A DNA stretch of 64,000 nt from Streptomyces pseudovenezuelae (GCF_029892565.1 NZ_JARXVH010000001.1:1-64000); one strand, 5' to 3'. Shown: positions 32,797-41,928, counted from the stretch's first letter. The notes: generated from the sequence alone by a model not told the origin. Numbers and translations are program-made.

Positions 32797-34266
32797 TCAG
32801 CCTCGCGGGCCGGAGGCCATCGGCTCCGGGTTCGATTCCGCCGTCTTCGACAGGTCCTTCGACAGGTCGGTGGCGGCGCGGAGCGAACCCGAGAGCCCCC
32901 TGGTCCGCGTCGGCACCAGAAGCGCCGCCAGCGCGGCCGCCAGGCACAGCGCCGCCAGCAGGGCGAAGCCGTGGGTGTAGCCGGATTCGTACGGCAGGCC
33001 CGAGGGCTGGAGGTGGCCGGTGACCAGGACGCTGGTCAGCGCGGCGCCGATGGAGCCGCCGATGGTGCGGATGTTGGCGTTCATGCCGGTGGCCGCGCCG
33101 GTCTGGGAGGCGGGGACGCTGCCGACGATGAGGTTGGCCATCGAGGCGAAGGCCAGTCCGATGCCGAGGCCGAACACGCCGGAGACCAGGGCGACTTGCC
33201 ACTGCACGTCGTGCCACAGGGCGAGCATGCCCAGGGCGACCGCGCCGAACGCGGCACCGGTGGTGAGGAGCGACTTGGCGCCCACCGCCGGTTCCAGCCG
33301 ACCGCTGAGAATGCCGGAGACGAACATCGCCACCAGCATCGGGAGCATGAGGAGCCCGGAGGCCGTGACACTCGCGCCGAAGCCGTATCCGGCGGACGAC
33401 GGGGTCTGCACGAAGCCCGGCAGGAAGGACCAGAGGGCGTACATGCCCGCGCCGAACAGGAGCGCGGCGGCGTTGGTGGTCCACACGGCGGGCAGCCGCA
33501 TCACGCGCAGGTCGATGAGCGGGGTCCGGGAACGGGCCTCGGCCAGCAGCCACAGCGCGAACAGGACGACGGCCGCGGCGAACAGGCCGATCACGCGGAC
33601 CGATCCCCAGCCCCACACGCTCGCCTGACTGAGCGGCAGCAACAGGGCGACCAGCCAAGCCGAGAGCAGCCCGGCACCGAGCCAGTTCACCTTGCCCTCG
33701 GCCCTGTTGGGCGACTCGGGCACATAGCGCAGGGCGATGAGCGTGGTCACCGCGACGACGGCGACCGGGATCCAGAACAGCCAGCGGTAGTCGAGCGCGG
33801 ACACGATGGGACCGGCCGCCACGATGCCGACGCCACCGCCCGCGGCGATGACGGCGGACAGGTTGCTGATGCTGCCGCTGACCCGGGAGGCGTCGAACTC
33901 GTCCCGGATGATGCCGAACGACAGCGGGAACAGGGCGCCGCCGATGCCCTGGACGACCCGGGCGACGATGAGCACGCCGATGTTCGGCGCGAGCGCGGCG
34001 AGCAGACAGCCGAGCGCCACGACGACCAGGACGGACACCAGCGTGCGCTTCTTGCCGATCAGGTCGCCGGCCCGGCCGAGTATGGGCGTGAAGATCGAGG
34101 CGGACAGCAGATACGCCGTCATCACCCAGGTCGCGGTGGACTGCGAGGTGTGCAGCGCGTGCTGGACGGTCGGCAGGGCCGGCGCGATCAGCGACTGCAG
34201 CATGGCGAACACGCCGGCACCGGTCGCGAGCACCGCGAAGGTGAGACGGGTGGACTTGCGGGGCAT
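32797..34266 (-). CDS. MFS transporter, DHA2 (14-helix) family
   Basis: A 489-aa drug:H+ antiporter-2 type efflux pump with ~14 helices. Motif A-like GRAGDLIGKKRTLV and motif C-like GVGIVAAGPIVSAL are visible. The start is ATG 34266; a reading from 34455 would cover the operator and is unlikely. It is divergent from a TetR repressor, with a near-ideal 20-bp operator in the gap, so drug-inducible derepression is likely. Confidence 0.9.
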   Translation of the reverse strand: MPRKSTRLTFAVLATGAGVFAMLQSLIAPALPTVQHALHTSQSTATWVMTAYLLSASIFTPILGRAGDLIGKKRTLVSVLVVVALGCLLAALAPNIGVLIVARVVQGIGGALFPLSFGIIRDEFDASRVSGSISNLSAVIAAGGGVGIVAAGPIVSALDYRWLFWIPVAVVAVTTLIALRYVPESPNRAEGKVNWLGAGLLSAWLVALLLPLSQASVWGWGSVRVIGLFAAAVVLFALWLLAEARSRTPLIDLRVMRLPAVWTTNAAALLFGAGMYALWSFLPGFVQTPSSAGYGFGASVTASGLLMLPMLVAMFVSGILSGRLEPAVGAKSLLTTGAAFGAVALGMLALWHDVQWQVALVSGVFGLGIGLAFASMANLIVGSVPASQTGAATGMNANIRTIGGSIGAALTSVLVTGHLQPSGLPYESGYTHGFALLAALCLAAALAALLVPTRTRGLSGSLRAATDLSKDLSKTAESNPEPMASGPRG

Positions 34267-34387
34267 GAAAGGCCTCTCCGAACCGAGGGGAGATGGAGAA
34301 AGGGAGAGAGATGGAGATACGGGGGTGTGTCGCGTCGGCAGGGCGTGCGGCCGCACGCATCCACACCGAGCCCACCCACACTGGTAA

Positions 34388-34407
34388 AGTGGAGGTACCC
34401 CTCCACT
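34388..34407. promoter_or_regulatory. TetR operator: AGTGGAGG-TACC-CCTCCACT
   Basis: A perfect 8-bp inverted repeat with a 4-base spacer lies between the divergent MFS (34266) and TetR (34458) genes. AT-rich promoter-like boxes TTTAC (minus) and TGTAAC (plus) flank it. It is the best candidate operator for this TetR protein. Confidence 0.75.
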
Positions 34408-34457
34408 GTAACGGAGGCACACCTCCGGTTCAACCCGCCCCATCCCGGGAGGCACCC

Positions 34458-35060
34458 GTGACCGCTCAGCCGTCGCCCGCGAGCGAGGCCCTGTCGTTCC
34501 CCGTCAGCGAGATCGTCGCGTCCCAGCGGCCCCACCGTAAGGACGCGGCCCGCAACTACGACGCACTGCTGGTCGCGGCACGCGAGGCGTTCGCGGAGAA
34601 CGGCGCGGAGGCCTCCCTTGAGGACATTGCCCGCCGTGCGGGCGTCGGCATCGGCACCCTGTACCGGAACTTCCCGACCCGCCGCCATCTCTTCGAGAGC
34701 GTGTACGCGGACGAGGTCAACGACCTGGTACGGGTCGCCCGGCAGGTCGCCTACCAGGAGCCCTGGGAGGCCCTGACCTCCTGGCTCGCCCGGTTCGCCG
34801 ACTACATGGTCACCAAGCGGGCGATCCGGGAGGCTCTCGACGGAGAGTCGGAGATCCTCAACGCCTGCCGCGATTCGATGTTCGCCGCGGGCGGTCCGCT
34901 CTTCGAGCGTGCACAGGAGGCGGGCGTGGCGCGCAAGGACATGGACTTCGGCGATCTGATCCGCATGGTCGCGGGCGTCACCGGGACGACCTTCATGGAC
35001 GACGCCCAGCGCGACCGGGTCCTGGCCATCGCCCTGGACGGCGTCCGCGTGATCCACTGA
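34458..35060 (+). CDS. TetR/AcrR family regulator
   Basis: A 200-aa repressor. The HTH is ASLEDIARRAGVGIGTLYRNFPTRRHLFESVY, of the kind whose C-terminal domain is SbtR/TetR_C-like. The start is GTG 34458 after GGGAGG. It is divergent from the DHA2-type MFS gene, and the palindrome at 34388-34407 sits between. The ligand is unknown. Confidence 0.9.
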   Translation: MTAQPSPASEALSFPVSEIVASQRPHRKDAARNYDALLVAAREAFAENGAEASLEDIARRAGVGIGTLYRNFPTRRHLFESVYADEVNDLVRVARQVAYQEPWEALTSWLARFADYMVTKRAIREALDGESEILNACRDSMFAAGGPLFERAQEAGVARKDMDFGDLIRMVAGVTGTTFMDDAQRDRVLAIALDGVRVIH

Positions 35061-35084
35061 GATCTGGCGTTTCTTTGCCTGACT

Positions 35085-35100
35085 CAAGTAAGTTTACTTG
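35085..35100. promoter_or_regulatory. 16-bp palindrome upstream of hydrolase gene
   Basis: CAAGTAA-GT-TTACTTG is perfect in its 7-bp arms and lies 57 bases before the hydrolase ATG. It is a probable operator; the cognate regulator is not evident. It differs from the TetR site at 34388 and only partly resembles the MarR-type sites near 48.8 kb. Confidence 0.55.
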
Positions 35101-35156
35101 TCCCAGGGTGCGGCCTCCCCTCACCGTCCGCCCCGGTTCGAGTGAACGGAGCCCGC

Positions 35157-36095
35157 ATGTCCCTCCTGGCCAGGCCGGCGGTGGCCGCGTTCGTCGCCAA
35201 GGCGATGCAGCGCGCGACCCTGCTCGCCGAACGTCGTGCCGGCGGACGCGGTTCCGCTGCCGCGTCGCACGCGCGGTTTCCCGAATACCCGCGTGCGGTC
35301 AGCGAGTTGACGATCCCCACGTCGGTCGCCCCGGCGCGGGCCGTGGTCTACCTGCCGACGACTGAGGGTGCCGCTCCCCCGCCGGTGCACGTCAACTTCC
35401 ACGGCGGCGGATACGTGATGTCCGTGACGGAGATCGACGATCCGCTGTGCCGGTTCCTCGCCGCCGAGGCGGGGGTGGTCGTGATCAACGTCGACTACGC
35501 CGTCGCCCCGCAGCATCCGTTCCCGGCTCCGCCGCGGCAGGCGTACGAGGTCGTCCGCTGGGTCGCCGAGCACGGAGCGGAGCACGGGTGGGACGGGGAG
35601 CGGCTCACCGTGGGTGGGCAGAGCGCGGGAGGTGGGCTCGCGGCGGCCGTGGCGCGGCAGGCGTTGGAGGAGGGCGGGCCGTCGATCGCGCTGCAGGTGC
35701 TGCACTATCCGCCGCTGGATCTGGCGACCGACGCACGGTCGAAGCGGGCGGGTGTCGCCAAGCCGGTGTTGCGGCCCTGGATGGCGGACGTCTTCGACAC
35801 GGCGTACATCCCTGACGTGGAGCTGCGTCGGGATCGGTTGGCGTCGCCCGCGCATCCGTCGGACACGGCGAGCCTGAAGGGGATTGCTCCGGCGGTGGTC
35901 ATCACCGCGGAGTTCGATCTGCTGAAGGCCGAGGCTGTGGCGTATGCCGATCGGTTGCGGGTGGCGGGGGCGTTGGTGGAGTACCGGGATGTGAGTGGGG
36001 TCGATCACGGATATGACGGTCAGGATGACCAAAAGGCCCGTGCGGTCTATGAGTTGATTGCTCGTCAGGTGCGGCGGGCTGCCGAGGGCGCCTGA
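35157..36095 (+). CDS. Alpha/beta-hydrolase, HSL family esterase
   Basis: A 312-aa hormone-sensitive-lipase-type esterase. The oxyanion motif is NFHGGGYVMS; the nucleophile elbow is GGQSAGGG (family GDSAG, here Asp replaced by Gln); the acid and His are in AEFDLLKAEA and VDHGYDG. The Gln in the elbow is a modest departure from family consensus. The start is ATG 35157 after AACGGAG. No signal peptide is present, so it is cytoplasmic. It is a single gene with its own palindromic operator. Confidence 0.88.
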   Translation: MSLLARPAVAAFVAKAMQRATLLAERRAGGRGSAAASHARFPEYPRAVSELTIPTSVAPARAVVYLPTTEGAAPPPVHVNFHGGGYVMSVTEIDDPLCRFLAAEAGVVVINVDYAVAPQHPFPAPPRQAYEVVRWVAEHGAEHGWDGERLTVGGQSAGGGLAAAVARQALEEGGPSIALQVLHYPPLDLATDARSKRAGVAKPVLRPWMADVFDTAYIPDVELRRDRLASPAHPSDTASLKGIAPAVVITAEFDLLKAEAVAYADRLRVAGALVEYRDVSGVDHGYDGQDDQKARAVYELIARQVRRAAEGA

Positions 36096-36124
36096 GAGAT
36101 CGGGGCGGTCCGTTGTCGGGCGGC

Positions 36125-36167
36125 TGCGGGTGGTTGGGGGCTGGTCGCGCAGTTCCCCGCGCCCCTA
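36125..36167. repeat. Streptomyces-type GC-rich intergenic repeat
   Basis: The stretch TGCGGGTGGTTGGGGGCTGG, then TCGCGCAGTTCCCCGCGCCCC, has the look of a repeat seen in very many Streptomyces intergenic regions. It can fold by pairing GGGG with CCCC ends, lies between convergent genes, and probably acts as a terminator. Confidence 0.6.
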
Positions 36168-36218
36168 GAAGAAAAAGACAAAGACATGGGGCGCTAAGGG
36201 GAGCTGCGACAAGAGGTG

Positions 36219-37280
36219 TCAGTCGAGCGTCTTCGGCAGGGGCACGTCCAGCTTTTCCGCCTGTTCCGTCAGGTCCCGCCAGACCTTTGGGGGCACCGGG
36301 ATGCCCGACTCACCGCGCCTCGCGGCTATGGCCGCGCTGCGTTCGCCCGGGTAGTGGACGGCGTCGAAGCCGTCGGCCGACGGGAGGTCCTTGAGCGTGG
36401 CCAGGGTCGTGTCGACGTTCGCCGTGAAGGCGTCGGCGTCGCCGAAGGCGGCCGGGTCGACCGCGATGAGCAGGGCGTTCTGGCGGTGTTTGCGGCCGGC
36501 CGGGTCGTCCGAGTGGAAGGACGCGAAGATCGGCGCCCCCACCAGGACGCTGGTCAGCAGCTCGAAGGCCAGTGACATGCCGGAGCCCTTGACGCCGCCC
36601 AACGGCAGTGGCATGACCGCCAGTTCGGGGTCGGTGGTGGGGGTGCCGTCCGCGGTGGCGGCCGCGCCCTCGGGCAGCGGGGTGCCGCTCGCCTTGGCCT
36701 GGCGGATCTTGCCGAGGGCGATGGTCGCGGTGGCCATGTCCAGGAGCAGCGGGGCGTGGTCGCGGGCCGGTACCGCGATGGCGAGCGGGCTGGTGGCGAC
36801 CGCGGCGCCCTTGACGCCGGTGTAGCCCATGTTGGGCATGCCGGCCACGAAACCGATGCCGACCAGGCCCTGTTCGGCGATCTTCGAGACGTAGTAGCCG
36901 ATGGCGCCGGTGTGGACGGTGCGGCGGACGCCGACGGAGGCGATGCCGGTCTCGCGGGCGCGTCGGACGGCCTCGTCGGCGGCGGCGCTGAGGGCCACCG
37001 GGCCGGGGGCGCGGTCGGCGTCGAGGACGGCGGCGGCCGGGGTGGTCGACTCGACGGTGATCTCGGCGTCGGCGTTGGCGACGCCCTTGGCGAGCAGCTC
37101 CAGGTAGGCGGGGACGCGGGCGATGCCGTGGGAGTCGACCCCGCGCAGTGCGGCCCAGACGAACACGTCGGCGGTGGTGCGGGCGTGGTCGGGGCTGAGG
37201 CCGCCCTTCTCCAGGAGGGCCGCGGAGAAGGTGCGCAGGTCGTCGGCGGGGACCAGGACCTTCGTCGGTGTGGTGGACAT
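36219..37280 (-). CDS. Ldh-family (MDH2/LDH2) oxidoreductase
   Basis: A 353-aa NAD(P)-dependent 2-oxoacid/2-hydroxyacid dehydrogenase of the malate/lactate dehydrogenase-2 superfamily, which lacks a Rossmann fold. Visible blocks are WAALRGVDSHGIARVP at the N-terminus, TVHTGAIGYYVSKIAEQG (family SxHFGAxxYY), PNMGYTGVKGAAVATSPLAIA and LPLGGVKGSGMSLAFELL. The start is ATG 37280. It lies 20 bases downstream of the ABC/ThDP chimera in the same direction. In this aromatic island it could act on keto acids such as oxaloacetate or pyruvate derivatives (inference). Confidence 0.9.
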   Translation of the reverse strand: MSTTPTKVLVPADDLRTFSAALLEKGGLSPDHARTTADVFVWAALRGVDSHGIARVPAYLELLAKGVANADAEITVESTTPAAAVLDADRAPGPVALSAAADEAVRRARETGIASVGVRRTVHTGAIGYYVSKIAEQGLVGIGFVAGMPNMGYTGVKGAAVATSPLAIAVPARDHAPLLLDMATATIALGKIRQAKASGTPLPEGAAATADGTPTTDPELAVMPLPLGGVKGSGMSLAFELLTSVLVGAPIFASFHSDDPAGRKHRQNALLIAVDPAAFGDADAFTANVDTTLATLKDLPSADGFDAVHYPGERSAAIAARRGESGIPVPPKVWRDLTEQAEKLDVPLPKTLD

Positions 37281-37300
37281 GGTGACGGGTGCCTCCTGGA

Positions 37301-39154
37301 TCAGCGGGTGACGAGCACGTCGACGACGGCGGTGGTGCCCTCGGCCACGGCCTTGAGGGCGCGCTCCAGCGCGGGCACGAGCGCGTCCGTGGTGTCGACG
37401 GTCTCGGTGTGCATGCCGAACGGCTCGGCGAACTGGGCGAGTCGGGGCAGCCGGTGCAGGTCGGTGCCGAGCCACTCGCCGGTCTCTGCGGCGGCGCCGT
37501 CGGGGTAGAAGCGACGGTGGTTGAGATTCATCGACTTGTAGACACGGTTGTTGAACACCACGATCAACAGCGGGAGTTCGTACGCCTTGGAGGCGTCGTA
37601 CGACTGGATGACCGGGTTGTAGGCGAACGCGCCGTCGCCGATGGTGAGCACCACCGGACGCTGTGGCGCGGCGAGTTTGACGCCGAGCGCGACCGCGATG
37701 CCCTGGCCGAGTCCGCCCTGGACGTAGAAGTACGAGTCGGGGGCGTCGGTCTGCATGTGGCGCTTGACGACGCGGCTGTGGGTGATGGTCTCGTCGACGA
37801 CGATGGCATCCTCACCGTCGAGGAGTGTGCGCAGGGTCGCGGCGACGAGCACGGGGTCGATGCCCTCGCCGTCGGCGGCCTTGGTCTCAGCGGCGGTGAC
37901 GGCGGCCAGTTCGGCGGTGTGCCGCTGCTCCTGGGCCGTGCGGCGGGCGGTGACCGCTGCCTCGTCGAGATCCTTCGCCCGCTTGGTCAGCTGGCGCAGG
38001 GTGTTGGTGACGTTGCCTTCCAAGTAGCGGTCGGCGAACAGGACTTGGTAGACGACGTGCGGGCGCTGCGGCACCTCGTCGATCACGACGATCCGCGCCT
38101 TGGCGGGGCGGCGCGAGGGCGGGTAGAAGGGGGCGCGGCTGGCGAGCGCGGCGGGCACCCGGCCGAAGGGCACCGGGCGTCCCTCGACCTGGAGTTGGCC
38201 GTGGTCGGGCCGCTGCCGTCCGGACAACAGGTCGAACAGCCGGGACTGGGCGTCCCCTGCGGGCCCGAGGACGGCCACGATCTCGCCCTTGCGGACGTCG
38301 ACGGTGAAGTCCCGGATGGCCCGGCCGTGGGTCAACCCCCGCACCGAGATGCCAACTTCGTCCTTGGGTGTGGGCCGTTCGGGCCGGGTGGACACGACAT
38401 CGCGGCCGACCATGGCCCGTATGAGGCCGACGTGGTCCATCTCCGACGCGCGCGCCGTGCGGACCACTCCCCCGTCCCGCAGGACGGTGAGGCGGTCGGC
38501 GACGGCCATGACCTCGTCGATGTAGTGCGAGATGTAGACGACGGCGACGCCCTCGTCCCTCAACGTCCGTACCAGAGCGCGGATCTGGTCCGCGGACTCG
38601 GCGCTCAGGCAGGCGGTCGGTTCGTCGAGGATCAGGATCCGGCCGCCGCGGCGGACCTCGCGAGCCACCTCGACCATGGTCTGTTCGGCGACGCTGAGCG
38701 AACCGGCGGTGCGCTCCACGTCGATGTCGATGCCGAGCCCGTGCAGGGCCCTGCGGGCCTCCTGCCGGACGGTCCGCCAGCGCACGGTGCGGCCCCGGGT
38801 GGGCAGGTCGCCGAGCATGACGTTCTCGGCGACGGTCAGTCCCATAGCCAGCTCGCGGCGCTGCGGGACCGAGGCGATGCCGAGCCGGCGGGCCTTGCGC
38901 ACGGTCAGTCCGTGCTGGACGTGCCCGTCGACCTCGATCGTGCCGCCGTCGGCCTGGTGGATCCCGGAGAGGATCTGGACCAGCGTCGACTTGCCGGCGC
39001 CGTTCATGCCCATCAGGGCGTGGATCTCGCCGGGGTACAGGTCGAGGTCGACGCCTTTGAGGGCGGCGGCCCCGCCGAAGCTCTTGCTGACGCCCCGGAC
39101 GCGGAGCACGGCCGCGGGCCTGTCCTCCACGGCCGGGTTGTTGGCCGGGGTCAC
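37301..39154 (-). CDS. Chimeric gene: sugar ABC ATPase half fused to ThDP-enzyme half
   Basis: A 617-aa in-frame fusion of two unrelated genes. Residues ~15-330 are the first domain and the opening of the second domain of an RbsA/MglA sugar ABC ATPase: Walker A GMNGAGKST, signature-region LSVAEQTMVEVAREV, Walker B ILILDEPTACLS, YISHYIDEV, then GEIVAVLGPAGDAQS. At about residue 333 (near base 38150) the sequence changes to APFYPPSRRPAKARIVVIDE, the middle domain of a thiamine-diphosphate enzyme, then a complete PP domain with GDG (TIGDGAFAYNP) and the closing NN (IVVFNN). The second ABC catalytic site and the ThDP PYR domain with its catalytic Glu are missing, so neither activity is likely intact. 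The start is GTG 39154 (GGGAGG upstream); a GTG at 39196 overlapping the previous stop is an alternative. A large deletion is the simplest origin. Confidence 0.85.
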   Translation of the reverse strand: MTPANNPAVEDRPAAVLRVRGVSKSFGGAAALKGVDLDLYPGEIHALMGMNGAGKSTLVQILSGIHQADGGTIEVDGHVQHGLTVRKARRLGIASVPQRRELAMGLTVAENVMLGDLPTRGRTVRWRTVRQEARRALHGLGIDIDVERTAGSLSVAEQTMVEVAREVRRGGRILILDEPTACLSAESADQIRALVRTLRDEGVAVVYISHYIDEVMAVADRLTVLRDGGVVRTARASEMDHVGLIRAMVGRDVVSTRPERPTPKDEVGISVRGLTHGRAIRDFTVDVRKGEIVAVLGPAGDAQSRLFDLLSGRQRPDHGQLQVEGRPVPFGRVPAALASRAPFYPPSRRPAKARIVVIDEVPQRPHVVYQVLFADRYLEGNVTNTLRQLTKRAKDLDEAAVTARRTAQEQRHTAELAAVTAAETKAADGEGIDPVLVAATLRTLLDGEDAIVVDETITHSRVVKRHMQTDAPDSYFYVQGGLGQGIAVALGVKLAAPQRPVVLTIGDGAFAYNPVIQSYDASKAYELPLLIVVFNNRVYKSMNLNHRRFYPDGAAAETGEWLGTDLHRLPRLAQFAEPFGMHTETVDTTDALVPALERALKAVAEGTTAVVDVLVTR

Positions 39155-39192
39155 GGCGGCACCTCCCTGCGTGCTCGGGCCGGTCAGGGAAC

Positions 39193-39783
39193 TCACGGCT
39201 GCGGCCGGTCGGCGGCGGCGACACGTCCGTAGCCGCTGATGTCCGGGAAGGGCGGCTCCTTGTCGGCCTGGAGGTCCACCTGGAAGGTGTTCAGGCACAT
39301 GCCGAGCATGGTGAAGTTGCCGAGCGCGCCGATGGTGTCGACCAGTCCCTTGGAGCCGAAGTGCTCAAGGGCCGCGGCGAAGGTCTCGTCGGTGACGAAG
39401 TGCTCGTCGAGGATCTCGCGGCAGAACTGGTAGAAGGCCTGGTCGACTTGGCTGTCGAAGACGGCCTCGCGCTTCTCGGCGATGGCCTTGACCGCGGCCT
39501 CGGGGACACCGGCCTCGACCGCCTGGTGCACATGCGCGTTCCAGGAGTACTGGGCATCCCAGTTGCGGGCGGCCATCAGCAGCGTCAACTCGCGCAGATG
39601 CTTGGGCAGGCTGCAGTCGAACCGGGCGAACGCACCGAGGGACTCGGCCCGTTCGCACATCTCCGGGCTGTGCAGCCAGACCCGGAAGGGACCGCGTACC
39701 GCACCGCGCCGGCCGGCTATGCGGGCGGCCAGCTCCTGCTGCCGCGGATCCATTTCCTCTTCGCTGAGAACGGGGAGCCTCAT
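39193..39783 (-). CDS. Carboxymuconolactone decarboxylase family protein
   Basis: A 196-aa member of the CMD/AhpD fold. The core is [36 protein letters not shown], matching family proteins with W..H in place of the CxxC of AhpD peroxidase, so a peroxidase role is unlikely. Decarboxylation or lactone chemistry on ring-cleavage products would fit the aromatic island. The end overlaps a GTG four bases into the next frame, so it is coupled to the chimeric gene downstream. It is divergent from a cupin gene. Confidence 0.87.
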   Translation of the reverse strand: MRLPVLSEEEMDPRQQELAARIAGRRGAVRGPFRVWLHSPEMCERAESLGAFARFDCSLPKHLRELTLLMAARNWDAQYSWNAHVHQAVEAGVPEAAVKAIAEKREAVFDSQVDQAFYQFCREILDEHFVTDETFAAALEHFGSKGLVDTIGALGNFTMLGMCLNTFQVDLQADKEPPFPDISGYGRVAAADRPQP

Positions 39784-40012
39784 CTGGCCGTACCTGCCTT
39801 TTCTTTCCGGCGCATTTCGGGCACGGAACGGGAAACCGTCCGACGCGAGCCGACCGTACAGCCGGGTTCCGGAAGCTCAGCCCCTCCCGGACTGCAACGT
39901 AAAACTGCACGCTGGAGGGCACCCATCCACGCGCGCGCGACCTAACGTCGGTCGACACAGCGGCGTTGGGATCAGCGCCGCTGGACGTCGAAGGTACGGA
40001 GAGGAAGTCCGG

Positions 40013-40423
40013 ATGACCACGATCATCAAGGTCGCGTCGGTGCCGCCGCTGGACCGAGGGGGTGCCGTCGTCTCGACGCCGCTGATCACCACGCCGTCGG
40101 CCGGCGGGGAGAACAGGATCACCAGCGGGATGAGCGTCTATCCGGTCGGCTCCGGTGCCCCGCTGCACTCGCACAACTGCGACGAGCACGTGACGGTCCT
40201 GGAGGGCGAGGCGGAGGTGTGGGTCGACGGCGAGGTGACCAAGCTGGAGCGGTTCGACACCACGTATGTCCCGTCGCCGATCCCGCATCTGTTCCGGAAC
40301 ATCGGCGACGTACCGCTGCGCATCCTGTGGGTGTACTCCTCCGGCTATGTGACACGGACGTTCACGGAGACGGGGAAGACGGTGGAGCACCTGTCGGACG
40401 AGGACCAGATGGGCGCGAACTGA
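40013..40423 (+). CDS. Cupin domain protein
   Basis: A 136-aa single-domain cupin. Motif 1 reads [29 protein letters not shown], giving metal ligands His-His-Glu-type (HSHNCDEH); motif 2 is [22 protein letters not shown] with the last His. It may be a small dioxygenase, isomerase or sensor. It is divergent from the CMD gene and convergent with the MFS gene, and may belong to the same catabolic set. ATG 40013 follows GAGAGGAAG. Confidence 0.87.
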   Translation: MTTIIKVASVPPLDRGGAVVSTPLITTPSAGGENRITSGMSVYPVGSGAPLHSHNCDEHVTVLEGEAEVWVDGEVTKLERFDTTYVPSPIPHLFRNIGDVPLRILWVYSSGYVTRTFTETGKTVEHLSDEDQMGAN

Positions 40424-40444
40424 CCGCCTCCCGCGCCTGCTTGA

Positions 40445-40489
40445 GAACGCCGGACGCCGGCCCCGCATCCCGTGGGGTGGCCGGCGTTC
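40445..40489. terminator. Hairpin between cupin and MFS genes
   Basis: GAACGCCGG (40445-40453) pairs with CCGGCGTTC (40481-40489), a perfect 9-bp stem between convergent genes, with additional GGCC pairing possible inside. It is probably a bidirectional terminator. Confidence 0.65.
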
Positions 40490-40525
40490 GTCCTTGTCCC
40501 CGTCGAGCGGGTGCGGGTCCCCTCG

Positions 40526-41875
40526 TCAGTGCGCGGTGACCAGCTTCCGCTCGCTGCCGCTCGGCGTGTCCGACTTGGCGCTGCGCAGCGCCGCGATGCC
40601 GATGAAGACCATGGACGAGACACCGGCGAGCGCGAAGGCGGTGAAGCCCCAGTCGCCGTTGCCTGCGGCGAGCAGCTGGCCGCCCAGCCACGGGCCGAAG
40701 ACGGCGCCGAAGCGGCCCATGCCGGAGGTCCAGCCCACCGCGGTGGCACGGTTGTCTGGCGTGGAGCGGATCGAGACGGTCGCGTAGATCATCGTCTGGG
40801 CGCTGTTGAGGAAGACGCCGGTCAGGAAGACGACCAGCATCGTCACCGCCTGCGCCATGTGGACACCGAGCAGGAAGACGCCCACGGCGGTGAGCGCGAA
40901 CCAGATCGCCGAGATGCGCGGTGCGCCGAACCGGTCGGCGGCGCGCCCGGCGACGAGCATGCCCACGATGCCGCCGAGGTTGAAGACGACGACGAAGGTC
41001 AGGGCGTTGGCCAGCTCGTAGCCCTCGGCGCGCATCAGGGTGGGCAGCCAGGTGGCGACGCCGTAGACCAGCAGCAGTCCGCCGAAGGAGGCCAGCCAGT
41101 ACAGCAGGGTCTGGATCCATTCGCCGCCGCGGAACAGGCCGACCAGGGCGTCCCAGCGGTCCGCGGCGGTCTTCTTGCCGGCCGCGGCCGGGAGTTCGAC
41201 GTCGTAGCGGGTGGCGAGTTCGCGGGCTTCCTCGGTACGCCCCTTGGCGACCATGAAGCTCAGCGACTCGGGCAGGAACTTGGCGAGCACCGGCGCGAAG
41301 ACCAGCGGGACCACGCACACCCAGAAGGCGGCGCGCCAACCGACCGGATCCACCAGCCACTTGGCGACGTAGGCGGAGAGGATGCCGCCGGCGTGATGGG
41401 CGGTCATCAGCATGCCGATGGTGATGGCGGTGCGGCCGCGCGGGGCGTAGTCGGAGACCATGCTGATCGCGGTCGGCAGCAGACCGCCGAGGCCGACGCC
41501 CGCGAGGGTCCGGCCCAGGCCGAAGACCTCAAGGCTGCTGGAGATCGCGCAGATCCCCGAGGCCAGCGAGAAGAGCGTCACACAGGCGACCATCAGCTTC
41601 TTGCGGCCGATCCGGTCCGCGATCGTGCCCGCGGTCAGCGCGCCCACCAGCATGCCGAAGGTCGCGTAGCTGCCGAGGTCGCCGGCCTGGTCGGCGGTGA
41701 GCCCGAAGGTCTTCGTCTCCAGCAGGTGCGGCAGCACCGAGCCGTAGATGAACATGTCGAGCCCGTCGAAGAGCACGCCCAGCCAGCACAGGCCGACGAC
41801 GATCAACGCCAGTCTGCTGCCGCGGACGGACAGGGCGGGCGAGGGGGACGGGGAAGCGGAGGGGGAGGAAGACAT
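40526..41875 (-). CDS. MFS aromatic-acid transporter (AAHS, PcaK/GalT-like)
   Basis: A 449-aa, 12-helix major facilitator of the aromatic acid:H+ symporter family. The first helix carries LFDGLDMFIYGSVLP (family DGxD), the loop 2-3 motif is GTIADRIGRKKLM, and loop 8-9 shows GRAADRFGAPRIS. These features are shared with PcaK and GalT. It is the last gene of the gal-type operon and has its own upstream operator copy (41942-41951). Uptake of gallate, protocatechuate or a similar acid is the likely role. Confidence 0.87.
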   Translation of the reverse strand: MSSSPSASPSPSPALSVRGSRLALIVVGLCWLGVLFDGLDMFIYGSVLPHLLETKTFGLTADQAGDLGSYATFGMLVGALTAGTIADRIGRKKLMVACVTLFSLASGICAISSSLEVFGLGRTLAGVGLGGLLPTAISMVSDYAPRGRTAITIGMLMTAHHAGGILSAYVAKWLVDPVGWRAAFWVCVVPLVFAPVLAKFLPESLSFMVAKGRTEEARELATRYDVELPAAAGKKTAADRWDALVGLFRGGEWIQTLLYWLASFGGLLLVYGVATWLPTLMRAEGYELANALTFVVVFNLGGIVGMLVAGRAADRFGAPRISAIWFALTAVGVFLLGVHMAQAVTMLVVFLTGVFLNSAQTMIYATVSIRSTPDNRATAVGWTSGMGRFGAVFGPWLGGQLLAAGNGDWGFTAFALAGVSSMVFIGIAALRSAKSDTPSGSERKLVTAH

Positions 41876-41928
41876 CGTTGGTTACCTCTCGTGCGTGGTG
41901 CGCCAGACGCTAAGGAGTCACCCCGTGG

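Noticed and set aside
37289..39232. 647-codon plus-strand frame opposite the ABC/ThDP gene
   Set aside because: Longer than the minus-strand gene but lacks any motif; the opposite frame has Walker, signature and ThDP motifs.
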